NCBI GenBank assembly: GCA_039619475.1
Contig: CM077115.1
Span: 588,777,643-588,841,642, forward strand
Length of the DNA: 64,000 bases
Source: Icerya purchasi
Taxonomy: Eukaryota; Arthropoda; Insecta; Hemiptera; Monophlebidae
Direction: 5' to 3'
Both the position numbers and the translations under genes were made by a program. The notes beneath the pieces were generated by a model. It ran no database searches, was not told the DNA's origin, and worked only from the letters and a program-made list of their open reading frames with translations. Shown one piece after another: positions 31,810 to 42,099 of the stretch (its first letter is position 1; every line of letters begins with the position of its first letter).

Positions 31810-33730
31810 AGCTCAGCACCAATAAATAATATCAGGATCGGGTGATAAATTCCCTGAAATAAATCACTACGGAGGAAATATAGAATTCATTAGCGAAGGA
31901 ACTATAATATGAGATCAAAAATAGAGAAAAAAACAAATACATCACATCGATAAGTGGTGAGATAGAAAAACATAAAAACCAAGATAATCCAAAAGATTTA
32001 TTTCGAAAGGTGAGAATGATAACGGGAAAATTCAAACTACGTTAATCTCCAATTAAGGACGAGACCGGAAATCTTCTTACTGAAACGAGCAAAATATTAA
32101 ATAGATGGAGACAATACTGCGATAAGCTCATGCATAGTGATGAGGATGAGAATGTTCAGGAGCACCAACCTAGTAACCAATTAATTGAACCGTCGAGATT
32201 TTGAGAAGTGAGGTTATAACGGCCATACAGAAGCTTTCTAATAACAAGTCGGGAGGAACTGACGGCTTAGTAGCAGAAATGATAAAACTTACGGCAGATC
32301 CAGGAGTTGATATACTGCACCAAGTCTGTGAAAAAATATGGAACACACAGAAATGGCCACCCGAATGGAGAGAATCCCTGCATATTTCTCTATAAAAAAA
32401 AGGAAATAAACATGTGTGTCCAAATTACAGAACAATCTCGCTAATAAACCATTCCAGCAAGGTAATGTTATATATAATACAAGAGCGGTTGAAGCCATAT
32501 ATACTTCCATATATATCCAAAGAACAAGCGGGTTTTACGCCAGGCCGAGGAACAAGGGATCAAATACTGAATATAAGGCAAATAATAGAAAAATGCTTCA
32601 AATACAACGTACCCACAGTTACATGCTTCCTTGATTATACTAAAGCTTTTGACAATGTCAAATGGGATCAACTGTGGAAGATACTTCAGAAAATAGGAGT
32701 GCCAAGTCATCTAATAAAAATAATGACAGCTCTATACACAAATAATACGGCATACATAGGGATTGATGGAGCCATTTCAGAGCAATTTCAAATAAGAAAG
32801 GGTGTTAGACAAGGATGTATCTTGTCGCCACTTCTCTTCAATGTCTACGGAGAATGGATAGTCAGGAAAGCCATGGAGAACTGGAAGGGCGGTGTCACGA
32901 TAGGAGGCAGGAAGATATCGAATCTCAGATGTGCCGACGATACAGTGCTTTTTGCAACATCAGAAATAGAGATGATGGAAATTCTTAATCGGACAGAGGA
33001 GTGCAGTAAAGAAACAGGATTAAAACTGAACCGATCCAAATGTTGTTTAATGGTAATCGATAGGCAAAACAAAATTCCCCCACCACTACAATACCTAACA
33101 GATATTGCAATAACGGACAAGGTAATCTATCTTGGAGTCCAAATATCGCAAAGAGGTCAATGTGAAAATGAAATAAAAAGAAGGATAAGGATGGCTAAAA
33201 GTGTTCTAGCTAATTTAGAAAAGTTATGAAAGGATCATGGAATAAGCAAACATACGAAACTGCATTTGATTCGGACGCTGGTATTTCCAGTCGCCACCTA
33301 CGGATTCGAGTCATGGACCATCAACGTCACTGGCCAGAAACGAAAATTTTGAAGGTTTCGAAATGACATGCTACCGACGTGCGCTACGGATACCATGGAC
33401 AGTGAAGAGAACCAACACATCTGTATTAAATGAATTTGATATTAGAGAACAGGAACACCTACTTCCTTCAATCCGTAAACAGGCGGGGCACGGTTCTTCG
33501 GACATGTGATCAGAAGAGACGCTTTAGAAAAATTGATTATACAGGGAAAAGTGGACGGGAAAGGGAAAATAGGACGTGCTCCAAACCGATATGTGGACCA
33601 GATGAAGAAATGGACGGGCTTATCAATCGAGGATTTGATGCGAGCGGCGGGAGAAGCCTGGAGACTAATCGTACATAACGTTAGATGATAGATCTCGACG
33701 CTCGGAACCGAGCAACGACGACGAAGAAGA
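31810..33730 (+). mobile_element. RTE-like LINE inserted into an opposite-strand RTE-like LINE
   Basis: From 5': an upstream linker (KDETGNLLTETSKILNRWRQ near 32060), AIQKLSNNKSGGTDGLVAEM, IWNTQKWPPEWRES, then the long RT frame, and the C-terminal GHVIRRDALEKLIIQG, GRAPNRYVDQMKKW, ending with a stop at 33686. The 3' end carries ACGACGAAGAAGAAGAA. It sits exactly between the two halves of a minus-strand element. Stops at 32204, 32394 and 33229 and frameshifts after that make it inactive. The 5' end (about 31810) is uncertain. Confidence 0.85.
32414..33229 (+). CDS. Reverse transcriptase core, longest intact frame (RTE-like LINE)
   Basis: A 271-codon open frame covering most of the RT domain. 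It begins CPNYRTISLINHSSKVMLYI (residues 2-21), then EQAGFTPGRGTRDQI (about 37-51), FLDYTKAFDNVKW with catalytic Asp (about 72-84), RKGVRQGCILSPLLFNVYGE (about 128-147), and CADDTVLFA in place of YADD/FADD (about 173-181). Then come TGLKLNRSKC and VIYLGVQISQRGQ (about 236-248). Both catalytic aspartates of the ADD box remain, but Tyr/Phe is Cys. The first Met is internal to the domain, because coding homology continues upstream past a stop at 32394. So this is a surviving segment of ORF2 and not a natural gene start. Confidence 0.88.
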   Translation: MCPNYRTISLINHSSKVMLYIIQERLKPYILPYISKEQAGFTPGRGTRDQILNIRQIIEKCFKYNVPTVTCFLDYTKAFDNVKWDQLWKILQKIGVPSHLIKIMTALYTNNTAYIGIDGAISEQFQIRKGVRQGCILSPLLFNVYGEWIVRKAMENWKGGVTIGGRKISNLRCADDTVLFATSEIEMMEILNRTEECSKETGLKLNRSKCCLMVIDRQNKIPPPLQYLTDIAITDKVIYLGVQISQRGQCENEIKRRIRMAKSVLANLEKL

Positions 33731-33734
33731 AGAA

Positions 33735-34430
33735 CAGCGGAGTCAGCCCATATTCTTTTTAAACGGCTCATTGCGTAGGGGGTAATCTGTGTTCTGTGGC
33801 GTATCTTACATCCGCCGCTGTTTTCCACTATAGAGCCTAAATATGTAAAGTGGCGTACTACTTCAATAGCCTCAATTTCACGTATTGTTGGGCAGTTATT
33901 CTCCAGACGGTCGACGATCATTATTTTGGTTTTGGCTTTGTTAACTTGAAGGCCATATTCTGCACTGATTTTTACCAGTCGATCCAGAATATATGACATT
34001 TTCTCTCCATTTTTTGCTACTATACTAACGTGGTGTCATCATCCGCATAATGGAGATTAGAGATGTACATCCCACCAACCGAGATACCTCCATCCAACCG
34101 AGATAACTCCATCCAACCGAGATACCTCCATCCAACCGAGATACCTCCATCCCAGTTGCCTGTACCATTTGCTGTATCGATTTGCAGTATTCTGCGCATT
34201 ACGAATTCACCATATAAGTTAAAAAGTAGCGGTGAAAGGGTACAGCCCTGGCGTAGACGCCGCGCGGGATAAATCTCTTTCGAGTAAATTCCATTATTTA
34301 TCCGGACTTTTGCTGAAGTTTTTTCATATAGCTGCTTGATCAGCCATACTAGGATTTCATGTTCCGACGATTACGAGTCGTCATCGACGCGGACAGCATG
34401 CATACCAAATATTGGAATCCTTTTTTTTTT
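33735..34430 (-). pseudogene. RTE-like LINE, RT part of the split minus-strand copy
   Basis: The minus strand reads WLIKQLYEKTSAKVRINNGI, RLRQGCTLSPLLFNLYGEFV, ISNLHYADD (catalytic box), ILDRLVKISAEYGLQVNKAK, HFTYLGSIVENSGGC, and breaks off after SRLKRIWADS, where the thumb should follow. The thumb lies at 31805-31353. A stop follows the YADD box. A 19-bp tandem repeat has expanded within the palm coding sequence just before YADD. Confidence 0.85.
34075..34150. repeat. 19-bp minisatellite, 4 units, inside an RT palm
   Basis: Four units of ccaaccgagatacctccat (one differs at a single base), back to back. On the coding strand they precede the YADD box, and 19 is not a multiple of three, so the three extra units add 57 bp (19 codons) with mixed reading. 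The last unit rejoins the expected GGISVGGMYISNL sequence. Confidence 0.92.
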
Positions 34431-34489
34431 TTTAAACTTTTTCGCGTGTCTTTTTCACTTTTTTGTATAACTTAAAGCTGCGATCTGTT

Positions 34490-34604
34490 AACTTTGCCGG
34501 ATTCCACTGTATGCAGCAAGTTTCCGTGTCATACATTGCCTTCAACCCATTCTACGGAGTTCTTGGACGGTGTGCGAATACTTTTTTTTTGACCCACCGT
34601 ACAT
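34490..34604 (-). mobile_element. Tc1/mariner-type terminal fragment
   Basis: On the minus strand the end begins ggtgggtcaaaaaaaaagta, then TTCGCACACCG, next to a TA at 34603-34604. This resembles Tc1-like terminal repeats of the form CAGTGGTGGGCAAAAGTATTCG. No transposase or opposite end found nearby. Confidence 0.4.
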
Positions 34605-34699
34605 ATATAGGTACATATAGTTAGCTCCTCTATCAGTCACTACCGCCAAGGCACTAATGTAGTTTCCGCCTTGACACATTGTCCGAATGTGCACGGGGG

Positions 34700-34822
34700 A
34701 ATTTTCGTTTCAACTGAATAAGCATTCTTAAAACCTACAGCCCAGCCACGACGACTAATTCGAATTTTGTATCGAAGAACATTTTCCAGCTCGAACACCG
34801 CCAAAGGATAGCAGCGTCATAA
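34700..34822. repeat. Interspersed repeat shared with 21138-21285
   Basis: Second copy, same orientation as the first. See the shared blocks given at 21138. No coding content. Confidence 0.55.
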
Positions 34823-34829
34823 GGACCTA

Positions 34830-36430
34830 ATCTATATCAGTTCAAAACTTTGCTTTTATTTTTTTTCTTTTTGGAGGGAACGGGGCAAACACGTTAAATC
34901 GACCTATTGAAACGATCGCACCAAAGAATTTGCTACGGCTTAAGTAATCTTTTTTCTGTTGAAATCGACAAAAAAAGCTAATTTTTAAAAGTAAGAAAAC
35001 ACACTTGGAATTTTGACGAGAAAAATATATTTTTGCGGATAAAATGATCGCGTACAGAATTTCGGGTTAGCTGAAATAATTGCGCATGTTGTTAAAATAT
35101 AATTATACAGCATTTTGTGATCCCCTAGTGTTAATCACGATCTTAGGAGGGGGCATTGTGGAATTTGTTTAAGAGATCGACGGATAAACTGTTAGAAAGA
35201 AAGAATAGAATGGGGCAGCATACTCTTTACCAGTAGCCTAATCGTTTGAAATTCGCCGTCAGAAAAATTTTCAAAAAAATGCGGTAAACATGGCGACGAT
35301 TTTAACATGTAGGGCTGAAACGGAAAACTGACGCCTAAGTAACGGATGCTGGATAGAACACCTTCAAAAAGAAAACTGCGACCACCTAGAACAAACAAAT
35401 ATTTTTCGGAAAAAAAATTAACCAACGGGTTCCCGCATGTCGTGTACTGAACCTCTAAAGCGGGCATCGATTTTTTGCGCGTATCGCAGCTTAGCTCACA
35501 TTTAAGGTCCCCATCCAGTTTGCAACTGCGCAAAAAGGTAAATTGTTCTTATCTCGCAATTCGAAAAGGAGCAAACAGATCTTCTTTTCGCTGTTTGTTA
35601 AATGGGAAAAGTTTTAGTAAAATGTGGAAAAAAGCGCATAAAATAATTGCAGAACGAGAAAAAAAAAAAAATTCCAATCGGTTACTTAAAGAAAATAGCA
35701 CAAACATTCCGCCAATTTTGAAAGCATGCTCGAAATAAACCTTTTTAATAATATTAAAATGAATATAGTACGTATTTTCAAAGAATACCATTGGCGGAAT
35801 TCTCTGTATAAGATAACGAGAAAAAAATTTAAATTGGAGAAATTAACATTTTTTGTAAATACACCGAAAAAAAGCTAAACCAAAATATTAAATAAAAAAG
35901 TAGACTCAGAAGTAGAAAAGTAAATACAAATATTTAAGCCGAACAACAGTGCAAGAGTGATGAGTCCGGAGCGGGAATCTCGCTACTACATTATATCGGT
36001 GTGACACAATTAATTATTACGCAATAATTATTCCGTTTACTACGTGAAATTTTTTTTTATTGCGATTATGTTTTAATTTACTTTTTCGATTTCACAAAAA
36101 TCGCGAATATCGAAGGGTTTTTTTAAAAATTAATCTAAAAATGAGGGTAATACGAAAAATTTTACAATTAGAAAAAAAACAAAATTCATCCACGTTCGTC
36201 GATTGTTTTCATTTTTAAAAAAAAGGTCGGCTCTTCGGAGCCTACAGTTATTATGCAAAAACGTCTTTGAATAAGAAGAAAAAAAGACATTTCGCCGTTT
36301 TGATTTAGCCGAACAAATTAAGTGAAAGATACAATTTTTTAAAAGACGATTAAGATATTTCATAGAAGTACTAAGCACTTACCCATAAAAAATCCTTTAG
36401 GCAAAATATAAAAAAAACATTAACACCGTT
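34830..36430. other. Gene-free stretch, nothing recognised
   Basis: Overlapping opposite-strand frames at 35192-35533 (minus, 113 codons) and 35475-35791 show no domain motif, and their overlap suggests chance. No LINE 3' tails or TIRs seen. Confidence 0.5.
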
Positions 36431-36434
36431 CGTT

Positions 36435-36675
36435 GGTCGCGCTATGAGGGAATCCCCGCTTTCTTTCTTTTTTTTTTTTTCGTTAATGTAAATGTTTAAT
36501 AAACTACTTATAATAATTTACATAAAATAGTTTAGCTCTATTCGTGTATTGAAATGTGTCTGAAGTCGATCTAAAATAGTTCTCAATAGTAGTAACTAGT
36601 TTAGTTTCATTTCTATAAGAATTTTTTATTGCGAGTAGAATGTAGAAATCGCGGGCATTCCCTCACTGTGCGACC
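36435..36675. mobile_element. MITE with about 24-bp TIRs, class unknown
   Basis: Left ggtcgcgctatgagggaat then CCCCG; right end complement ggtcgcacagtgagggaat then GCCCG: about 20 of 24 identical. The 241-bp interior is AT-rich with no frame. A similar end (gcggggattccgtca, GAGCGAC, AACGA) occurs alone at 38228-38262. No certain target duplication, so superfamily is not assigned. Confidence 0.6.
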
Positions 36676-37126
36676 ATAGTCGCAGGTAAAATTTAGTTCG
36701 CAACGTTGTCAAATATGTAGAAAAATTCCGCCGGCTGTTGTGACGGGTAAAATAATATGGCGGTGCGCTGTAATAGCATTTTTATTTCTCTTGCTCCCGA
36801 TGTTATTTATTTAATTTAAGAAAATTTAGCCTAAAACTTAATGATTTAATTCGAATTAGTTGTAAGAAGAATGATATTGTTTAATTTAAAAATTCATATA
36901 CACTAAATGCAAGGGAAAAAAATTAATATTTAGACAGTAACGCAGGTATGTATGTATTGAAGACTAAAACACACTGTTTTCAATAAAACAATATCAATTT
37001 TAAAATGTTTTGATTATAATTAATTATTATTTTGTTGAATTAATTAAAAGTACAGAATAATTAATTATAAAGTAAATTATAAAAATAAATATAGTTATAA
37101 AGTGATATCGAAAATTAATTTTTATA
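36676..37126. other. Intergenic
   Basis: Nothing recognised; AT-rich. Confidence 0.5.
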
Positions 37127-37173
37127 CAGAAGTTTTTTTTTTGGGGCTCGGCTAACCATTTAACCCATATCTA

Positions 37174-37217
<44 letters not shown>

Positions 37218-37975
37218 TTTTATTATTATTTTTTTTTAAATAACTTAAATTTTAATGCTATTCGCTATTGAGTAAAGGAAGAATGCAATTATTGGAAAAA
37301 TGATCTGGTTTGGGAACGACAGTATCGACGAAATATTGTAAGGCGCGGGAGCATTGAGTTGTAGTAAATTAGAGTATAGTACGGATTGTTCATTGAATAA
37401 TGCCGAGCACTCAAAAAACATATGATTAACGTCACAGATGTAATTATTCCCTGGTGGGTGAAGAGGACAGAGAAAAGATAAAGACGGAAAAATCCGGTGT
37501 CGTGAATCGGGAAGGAGTGAATGGTTAAATCGAAGACGACATATGGATACAATGGAGTTACGTTGAAGAACTTGACAGCTATGGAACCATGGTTTACGGG
37601 GAATGGAAGGTTGAATAGAAAGATAGAAGGAGTGCGGATTGGAAAACGATCGGGCATACATGTCGGACCAAAATTTTGAGTGTAATTTTTTTGAGAAAGA
37701 AAGAATATTGTTGGCTGGATAAAGATTGATGTAATTACCATCATTCGTGCTGGCTAAGTATGCTAACTTGTCGACTCTTTCATTTCCCTCAATTCCAATA
37801 TGTCCTAGTATCCATAAAAATTCTATTTGACAAGGTGTACACGTAAAGTTAGATTAGATACCATAGACCGAATGCGAAAAATTATAGAATCAAAATATAT
37901 GTATGTGGGGCAGTAGGCGGAAGATATAGCTGTCAGAACACTTAGGGTATCGGAAACTTTGAATAAAAATTTTTA
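37127..37975 (-). mobile_element. LINE-C 3' part, minus strand
   Basis: Minus strand: RNase H pieces SDTLSVLTAISS and WILGHIGIEGNERVDKLAYL, then QPSIPRKPWF, SIVSICRLRFNHSLLP, tail CDVNHMFFECSALFNEQSVL, and the stop at 37245. The 3' UTR contains a TA microsatellite (37173-37213) and ends AGCCGAGCCCC plus poly(A) at 37132-37141 (seen as T's). The last 139 codons are one intact frame. Truncated within RNase H. Confidence 0.85.
37173..37213. repeat. (TA)n microsatellite in the LINE-C 3' UTR
   Basis: TA repeat of about 40 bp following CTATCTA. Confidence 0.92.
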
Positions 37976-38227
37976 TAAAGAAGTTATTTATTGAATAAAA
38001 ATTTTGAAAAACTCACCTATTTATTAAAAAGTTTCGAACGTAATTTATCTAATTTAAAAATGATAATATAAAATCTCGTTAAATAAAGAAATTTCAGTTT
38101 GATAACATAACTGATTTTTGATTTATTGCGTTGCTATCCAACTATCTTTTAAAAAGTTATAACCGTTTCAAAATTATGCGCGTAAACTTTTTAAACTTGA
38201 CGTGGCAACGTCGTAGTAAATGGTTAC

Positions 38228-38300
38228 ATTGCGGGGATTCCGTCACCGAGCGACTAACGACGTTTTGGGAAGAGCTGTGCGACCAACGAAAGATTAATGA
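38228..38300. repeat. Solo end of the 36.4-kb MITE family
   Basis: gcggggattccgtcaccgag then CGACTAACGACG matches the complement of the MITE left end (GCGGGGATTCCCTCATAGCGCGACCAACGAACG). A second partial block, CTGTGCGACCAACGAAAG, follows about 20 bp later, hinting at two nested ends. Confidence 0.5.
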
Positions 38301-38588
38301 AAGGACGGTATTAACTATTTTGTATGGCAGAAGGATAGAGAAATAAAATGAATTCTAATGTAAAAAGAGGTGTATTATTTGTTACGTTACATTTTTCACG
38401 AAATAAAATTGACCGGTTCGTTTAAAGTACCACCAACTCCGCTCTAGATAAGGCTGCGAAAAGTGAAAATGAAATGCACACTGCGGAGATGGGAGCAAAA
38501 AGTATCATATTCTTCGGATAGGCTTGAAATGATGTAGGAAGTTAGATTTGCACGAATGTCGTTTCAGGTAATAACAATAATCTTTGGT
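38301..38588. other. Intergenic
   Basis: No recognised content. Confidence 0.45.
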
Positions 38589-39110
38589 TGTTTTTTTTTT
38601 TTTTTAGATTTTAATCTGGTGCGGGATTGATCGAATGGGAGAAGCTAGAATAGGAACAACTGACAAGGAAGGAAATGAGAGAACATAAGAGTCACATTGT
38701 ATGGAGTAGGAAGACCAAGATCTAAGAGTTGAGAATAGAAGAGGGAGGAACGTTCCGAAGAAAGTAAGGAACATTTGAAGAAGACATGGTTGACATCATA
38801 CAGAAAAAAGGAATCTTCTGGGTGAAGAAGGCATCGCGGAGAAGAGACGAGGGAAAAACGAAAAAGAAGTGACGAAGGGAGAAAGGTATGACCGAAACGA
38901 AGACGACCTATAGCACCGCGATCAAGGGACGACAAAGAAAAGAAAACTTGTCAAACTAACTGGTGAGAGAAGGTAACGGCTGGACGGATAGATAAAAGGA
39001 ATTCGGATTGGAAAAAAAGGGGAAAAATAAATATCCTTCCATAATGAAAAATGGAACTGTCTGGATATATGATTAATACTGCGAGCAGGAAACTTATGAA
39101 GAGGATGTCC
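38589..39110 (-). mobile_element. LINE-C 3' fragment, minus strand
   Basis: T-run at 38590-38605 (poly(A) of the minus-strand element). The minus strand gives LLSIRPAVTFSHQLV, SLDRGAIGRLRFGHTFLPSS, YDVNHVFFKCSLLSSERSSL and LGLPTPYNVTLMF, which align with other LINE-C tails. Its 3' end (TCCCGCACCAGATTAAAATC) lacks the usual GACGCGCCC box, so it is either diverged or a subfamily. Confidence 0.75.
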
Positions 39111-39279
39111 ATTGGAAGCTCTTTACATATAGTCTTTCTAATGCGCGCACAATTTCATTAATAGTGCTTATATTAATTGTAATTATTTAAACTCATTGTT
39201 AAATATATTCACTACAAAAATAAATTTTTAACACTTAATTAAACAATTATATGTTGAGGCATTTTTTCATATACAACTG

Positions 39280-39735
39280 GAAAACCGGGTTGTTTTCTAA
39301 AGGAAACTTGTGTAGTTTCCGTTTTGCAGGCGAAACAACGTCACGTCTAATTTATTTTCCTACCCTTAAACCTATTTTTCATTATTGCTATCTGCCGTCT
39401 GCGGTTGAAATTTTCCTTTGCTCCTATCCTCACGGTATCGCTTTGCTCTTTCCCCGCCCCTCTATTGTCCTTTGCACCCTAGTGACACTGTTCTTTCGTT
39501 TGTGATCCTGACCACGTGCTGTTTGAATGTTCCAGTCTTTCCTCCGAACGTAATAGCCTGCACGCTCAGATTTTAAAGTTGAATTTTCCTACTCCCTATA
39601 ATGTGCTTCCTATATCTTAATTCTTGTCCTTTTTCTTTCATCGATCTCTGACCGGTTTAAAATTTAATCTCGTAATTTAGTTCAATTGTCCTGGGTAGCT
39701 GCCCTCGGTTGACCCCCCCCCCCAAAAAAAAAAAA
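39280..39735 (+). mobile_element. LINE-C 3' fragment, plus strand
   Basis: The plus strand reads, through several frame shifts, SYPHGIALLF, DHVLFECSSLSSERNSLHAQ and LKLNFPTPYNVLP, then the 3' end TGGGTAGCTGCCCTCGGTTGACC, a C-run and poly(A) at 39724-39735. It faces away from the minus-strand LINE-C at 38589-39110, head to head with about 170 bp between. Confidence 0.72.
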
Positions 39736-39739
39736 ATTC

Positions 39740-40360
39740 ATACTGGATACAGATAAACCTTTGTAGTTAGGCAAAACGATTTTATTAAAAACCGCATTTC
39801 TACGAAAAATCATAATACCGCAGTACAAAGTGACATCTTGATACTTTTAAAATGATTCTAACTAAATATTTACGATTTACGAACGTGAAATGTTAGCGGA
39901 AAAAAAAATTGAACAAAACTGCATGTTTAACGACTTTGCATAGCGCATTTTGTCCGCACAATAATATTCACTGCTACAATGAAGCCGTGTAAGCACAATG
40001 TTTTCATTAAGCGGGGAAAAAGCTGTTTCGCCAATAGACAGCGTTCCAATGAGCACATTCCTACAGCAATAACCGGTCTTTCAAAAGTCGAAAATAGCCT
40101 AGAAAGATTAAAACTGATACACGGCTAGTTGTGAACTAGGCGAATTGAGACTTTTGCTGTAACACTGGGTTTTGGTTGATCCTAAGATAAAGTGTGTGGG
40201 GGGGGGCACCAGTTTTACCACTCTTGCTGCTATCATATAAAAAGCAGTCCGGAGGTCGCTAATATCTTTCAATAGCCAATTTTTATTTCAAACGGTCCTA
40301 TTAGTGTGCTTCAATATTGTAAAAATTCATACATTAAAAAAAAAAGCAAAACAAAATACA
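39740..40360. other. Intergenic
   Basis: A G-run of nine lies at about 40199-40207. Otherwise unremarkable; may include the mariner 3' flank. Confidence 0.45.
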
Positions 40361-40364
40361 TCTT

Positions 40365-40646
40365 ACATCTCGACATAATCTTCTTTTACACCATAATAAT
40401 ACACGTTTTCCATCATGATTTGCATATATACCTTTTTCAAAGAACTCATTAGATTGACTACGTAGCCAGGTTTCCACATTCATTTTAACGGCTTCATTGT
40501 CTGCGCGAAATTCTTTTTCCCTCGTAAAAACGTCTGAAAAGGCGGTATCCGCACGGAACTACCCCATTTTTTCCAAATCTTTCTGCGTTATACGGGTGTT
40601 ATGAGCTTTTACTTTAAAAAGATCCCTAGAACTAATCTCTATTGTC
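40365..40646 (-). pseudogene. mariner transposase, C-terminal part of a split copy
   Basis: The minus strand reads CGYRLFRRF (the CDY/CDF box with Asp changed to Gly), then EKEFRADNEAVKMNVETWLR and SNEFFEKGIY, and in the next frame NVYYYGVKEDYVEM and a stop (cf. the family ending C-GDYVE). The C-terminus is normal in position but frameshifted. It continues the transposase that breaks at 41174. Confidence 0.8.
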
Positions 40647-41173
40647 CTTAAGTGAGAAATTTCACTTTAAATTTTACGTCGGATATGTACGCTTCCTTTT
40701 TTACAAATGATAGTTCCTTCTATCTCTCAATTCAACCTAACCTTCCTACTAATCCTTGATTCTCAGAATTTTCTTTTCTTTCACGTTCTGTTATAGGTCC
40801 CTATTATTCGTCTACGCTCCAATCACACTTTATTACCCTCTGCCCGCTATCGTCTCTTTTTGGTTTCCACTCCTTATTGTGTCCTCTATGTCGTAACGAA
40901 GCAGTTTATCTGTGATGCTAATCACATTTTCTTTGAGCGCTTTCTGCGAAATGCGCTTCCCATTATTTACCACTCTTAAAGTTAGGGCTTCCTGTTCCCT
41001 ACTGTGCTTCCTATATCCTGTCCTTTCCTTCTCGGTCTGTTGTTCCTGCCACTTGTTTCTTCATTTTAACTATTTCCGATCGAATCAAGTTTTAATTAGT
41101 TAACTCTTCTTCCTATCGTTTCTGGCGAAGGTCCCCCCTGGTTGACAAGCCAACCAAAAAAAAAAAAAAAAAA
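40647..41173 (+). mobile_element. LINE-C fragment inserted in mariner
   Basis: The plus strand reads LSIQPNLPTNP, RSVIGPYY-type residues, a Cys/His tail remnant (AVYL-C-SHFL) and LGLPVPYCASYILSFPSRSV, with the 3' end TCCCCCCTGGTTGACAAGCC then poly(A) at 41156-41174. The flanks agaactaatctctattgtc (40628-40646) and agaactcgattccattgtc (41174-41192) are 14 of 19 identical and read as a decayed target-site duplication. Confidence 0.78.
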
Positions 41174-41880
41174 AGAACTCGATTCCATTGTCTTCGTGCA
41201 AGTTTACGACCCTTTATTCTCGACGTTTTTGCCCCTGATGGCTGGCCTTAGTTGCTTGTCCGAGACCTTGGCAAACGATTGGGTATTAACAGCACGTCTA
41301 TCTTATAAGTAATTAAAAAAGAAAAAAAAAGTGGGGCCGTGCATGTCCCAAAACACCGTAAAAAGTACTTTGTTTTTGCAAATGAAAGTGACTCGAACTT
41401 CTTTGCCACAGACGAGTTGGGATGCTTCTAAATTATGCTTTTTGTCTTTTCGGTTCCCGTTCATAATAATGCATCCATGTCTCATTCGTGGTCATAGTTT
41501 TCTCTGAAAATGACTTTTACTTTTTTATTTAACTTATTTTGGAGCTTCGAATAGAAATTTTTAAACAAAGTTTCTTTGCGAACAAGTAACAACATTTTAT
41601 CTGACGCAGGTTTTTCGGAAATTTAGTACCGATACACCCGCACTCAATTCAGATGATATTTCTTCGATTGAAATCCATCTGTTTTCCAAAATCAACCTCG
41701 GTTAATACTTTTTATCAGCGCTCGCGTCGAAAGCTGGTCGTTTGCAGCGCCGCTTTGCTCTCCATACACTTTGAACTGCTCGACCCATGAATAGAAACTC
41801 GAGGAATTCACGCGTGAACCACCACATTGTACCTACCTTCTCCGGAGTATATTTCGCAAGGTTCAACCTTTTTCGAAAAG
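41174..41880 (-). pseudogene. mariner transposase, N-terminal and catalytic part of a split copy
   Basis: The minus strand shows an HTH-like ENRWISIEEISSELSAGVSV (about 41680), TTNETWMHYYEREPKRQKA with Asn at the first catalytic Asp position (about 41460), EVRVTFICKNKVLFTVFWDM (about 41380), and LHEDNGIEF with the second catalytic Asp (about 41190), after which the LINE-C insertion cuts it. Many frameshifts. The N-terminus is not clear beyond about 41800. Confidence 0.8.
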
Positions 41881-41892
41881 CAAAACACGAAC

Positions 41893-41897
<5 letters not shown>

Positions 41898-41931
<34 letters not shown>
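41898..41931. repeat. (GT)n microsatellite
   Basis: GT repeat of about 32 bp. It makes a spurious Cys-Val or His-Thr repeat frame on each strand. Confidence 0.95.
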
Positions 41932-41932
<1 letters not shown>

Positions 41933-42099
41933 TGCGGAATTGAGCAGTAGCAGTTACGCAGGTTTGAGGTTTACTGAAACGCAACCGACTAGCCATACCC
42001 GGGAACAACCGATCACATGTGTAGCCAAAACACGTATCAATCGAACAAAACCACTTTCACCGCAGTAGCCGGTTTTGTGTTCCCTCTCTACATCACCTT

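Noticed and set aside
34063..34272. Direct repeats resembling a small CRISPR array, and a 69-codon frame over them
   Set aside because: The four 19-bp units are contiguous with no spacers and lie inside an RT relic; it is a minisatellite.
35192..35791. Three overlapping frames of 80-113 codons on both strands
   Set aside because: No motif, mutual overlap, no splice or start context; probably chance in a locally less AT-rich stretch.
41787..42068. 93-codon plus-strand frame with a Cys-Val repeat, and the minus-strand His-Thr frame
   Set aside because: Both are read-through of the (GT)n microsatellite and of antisense mariner sequence.
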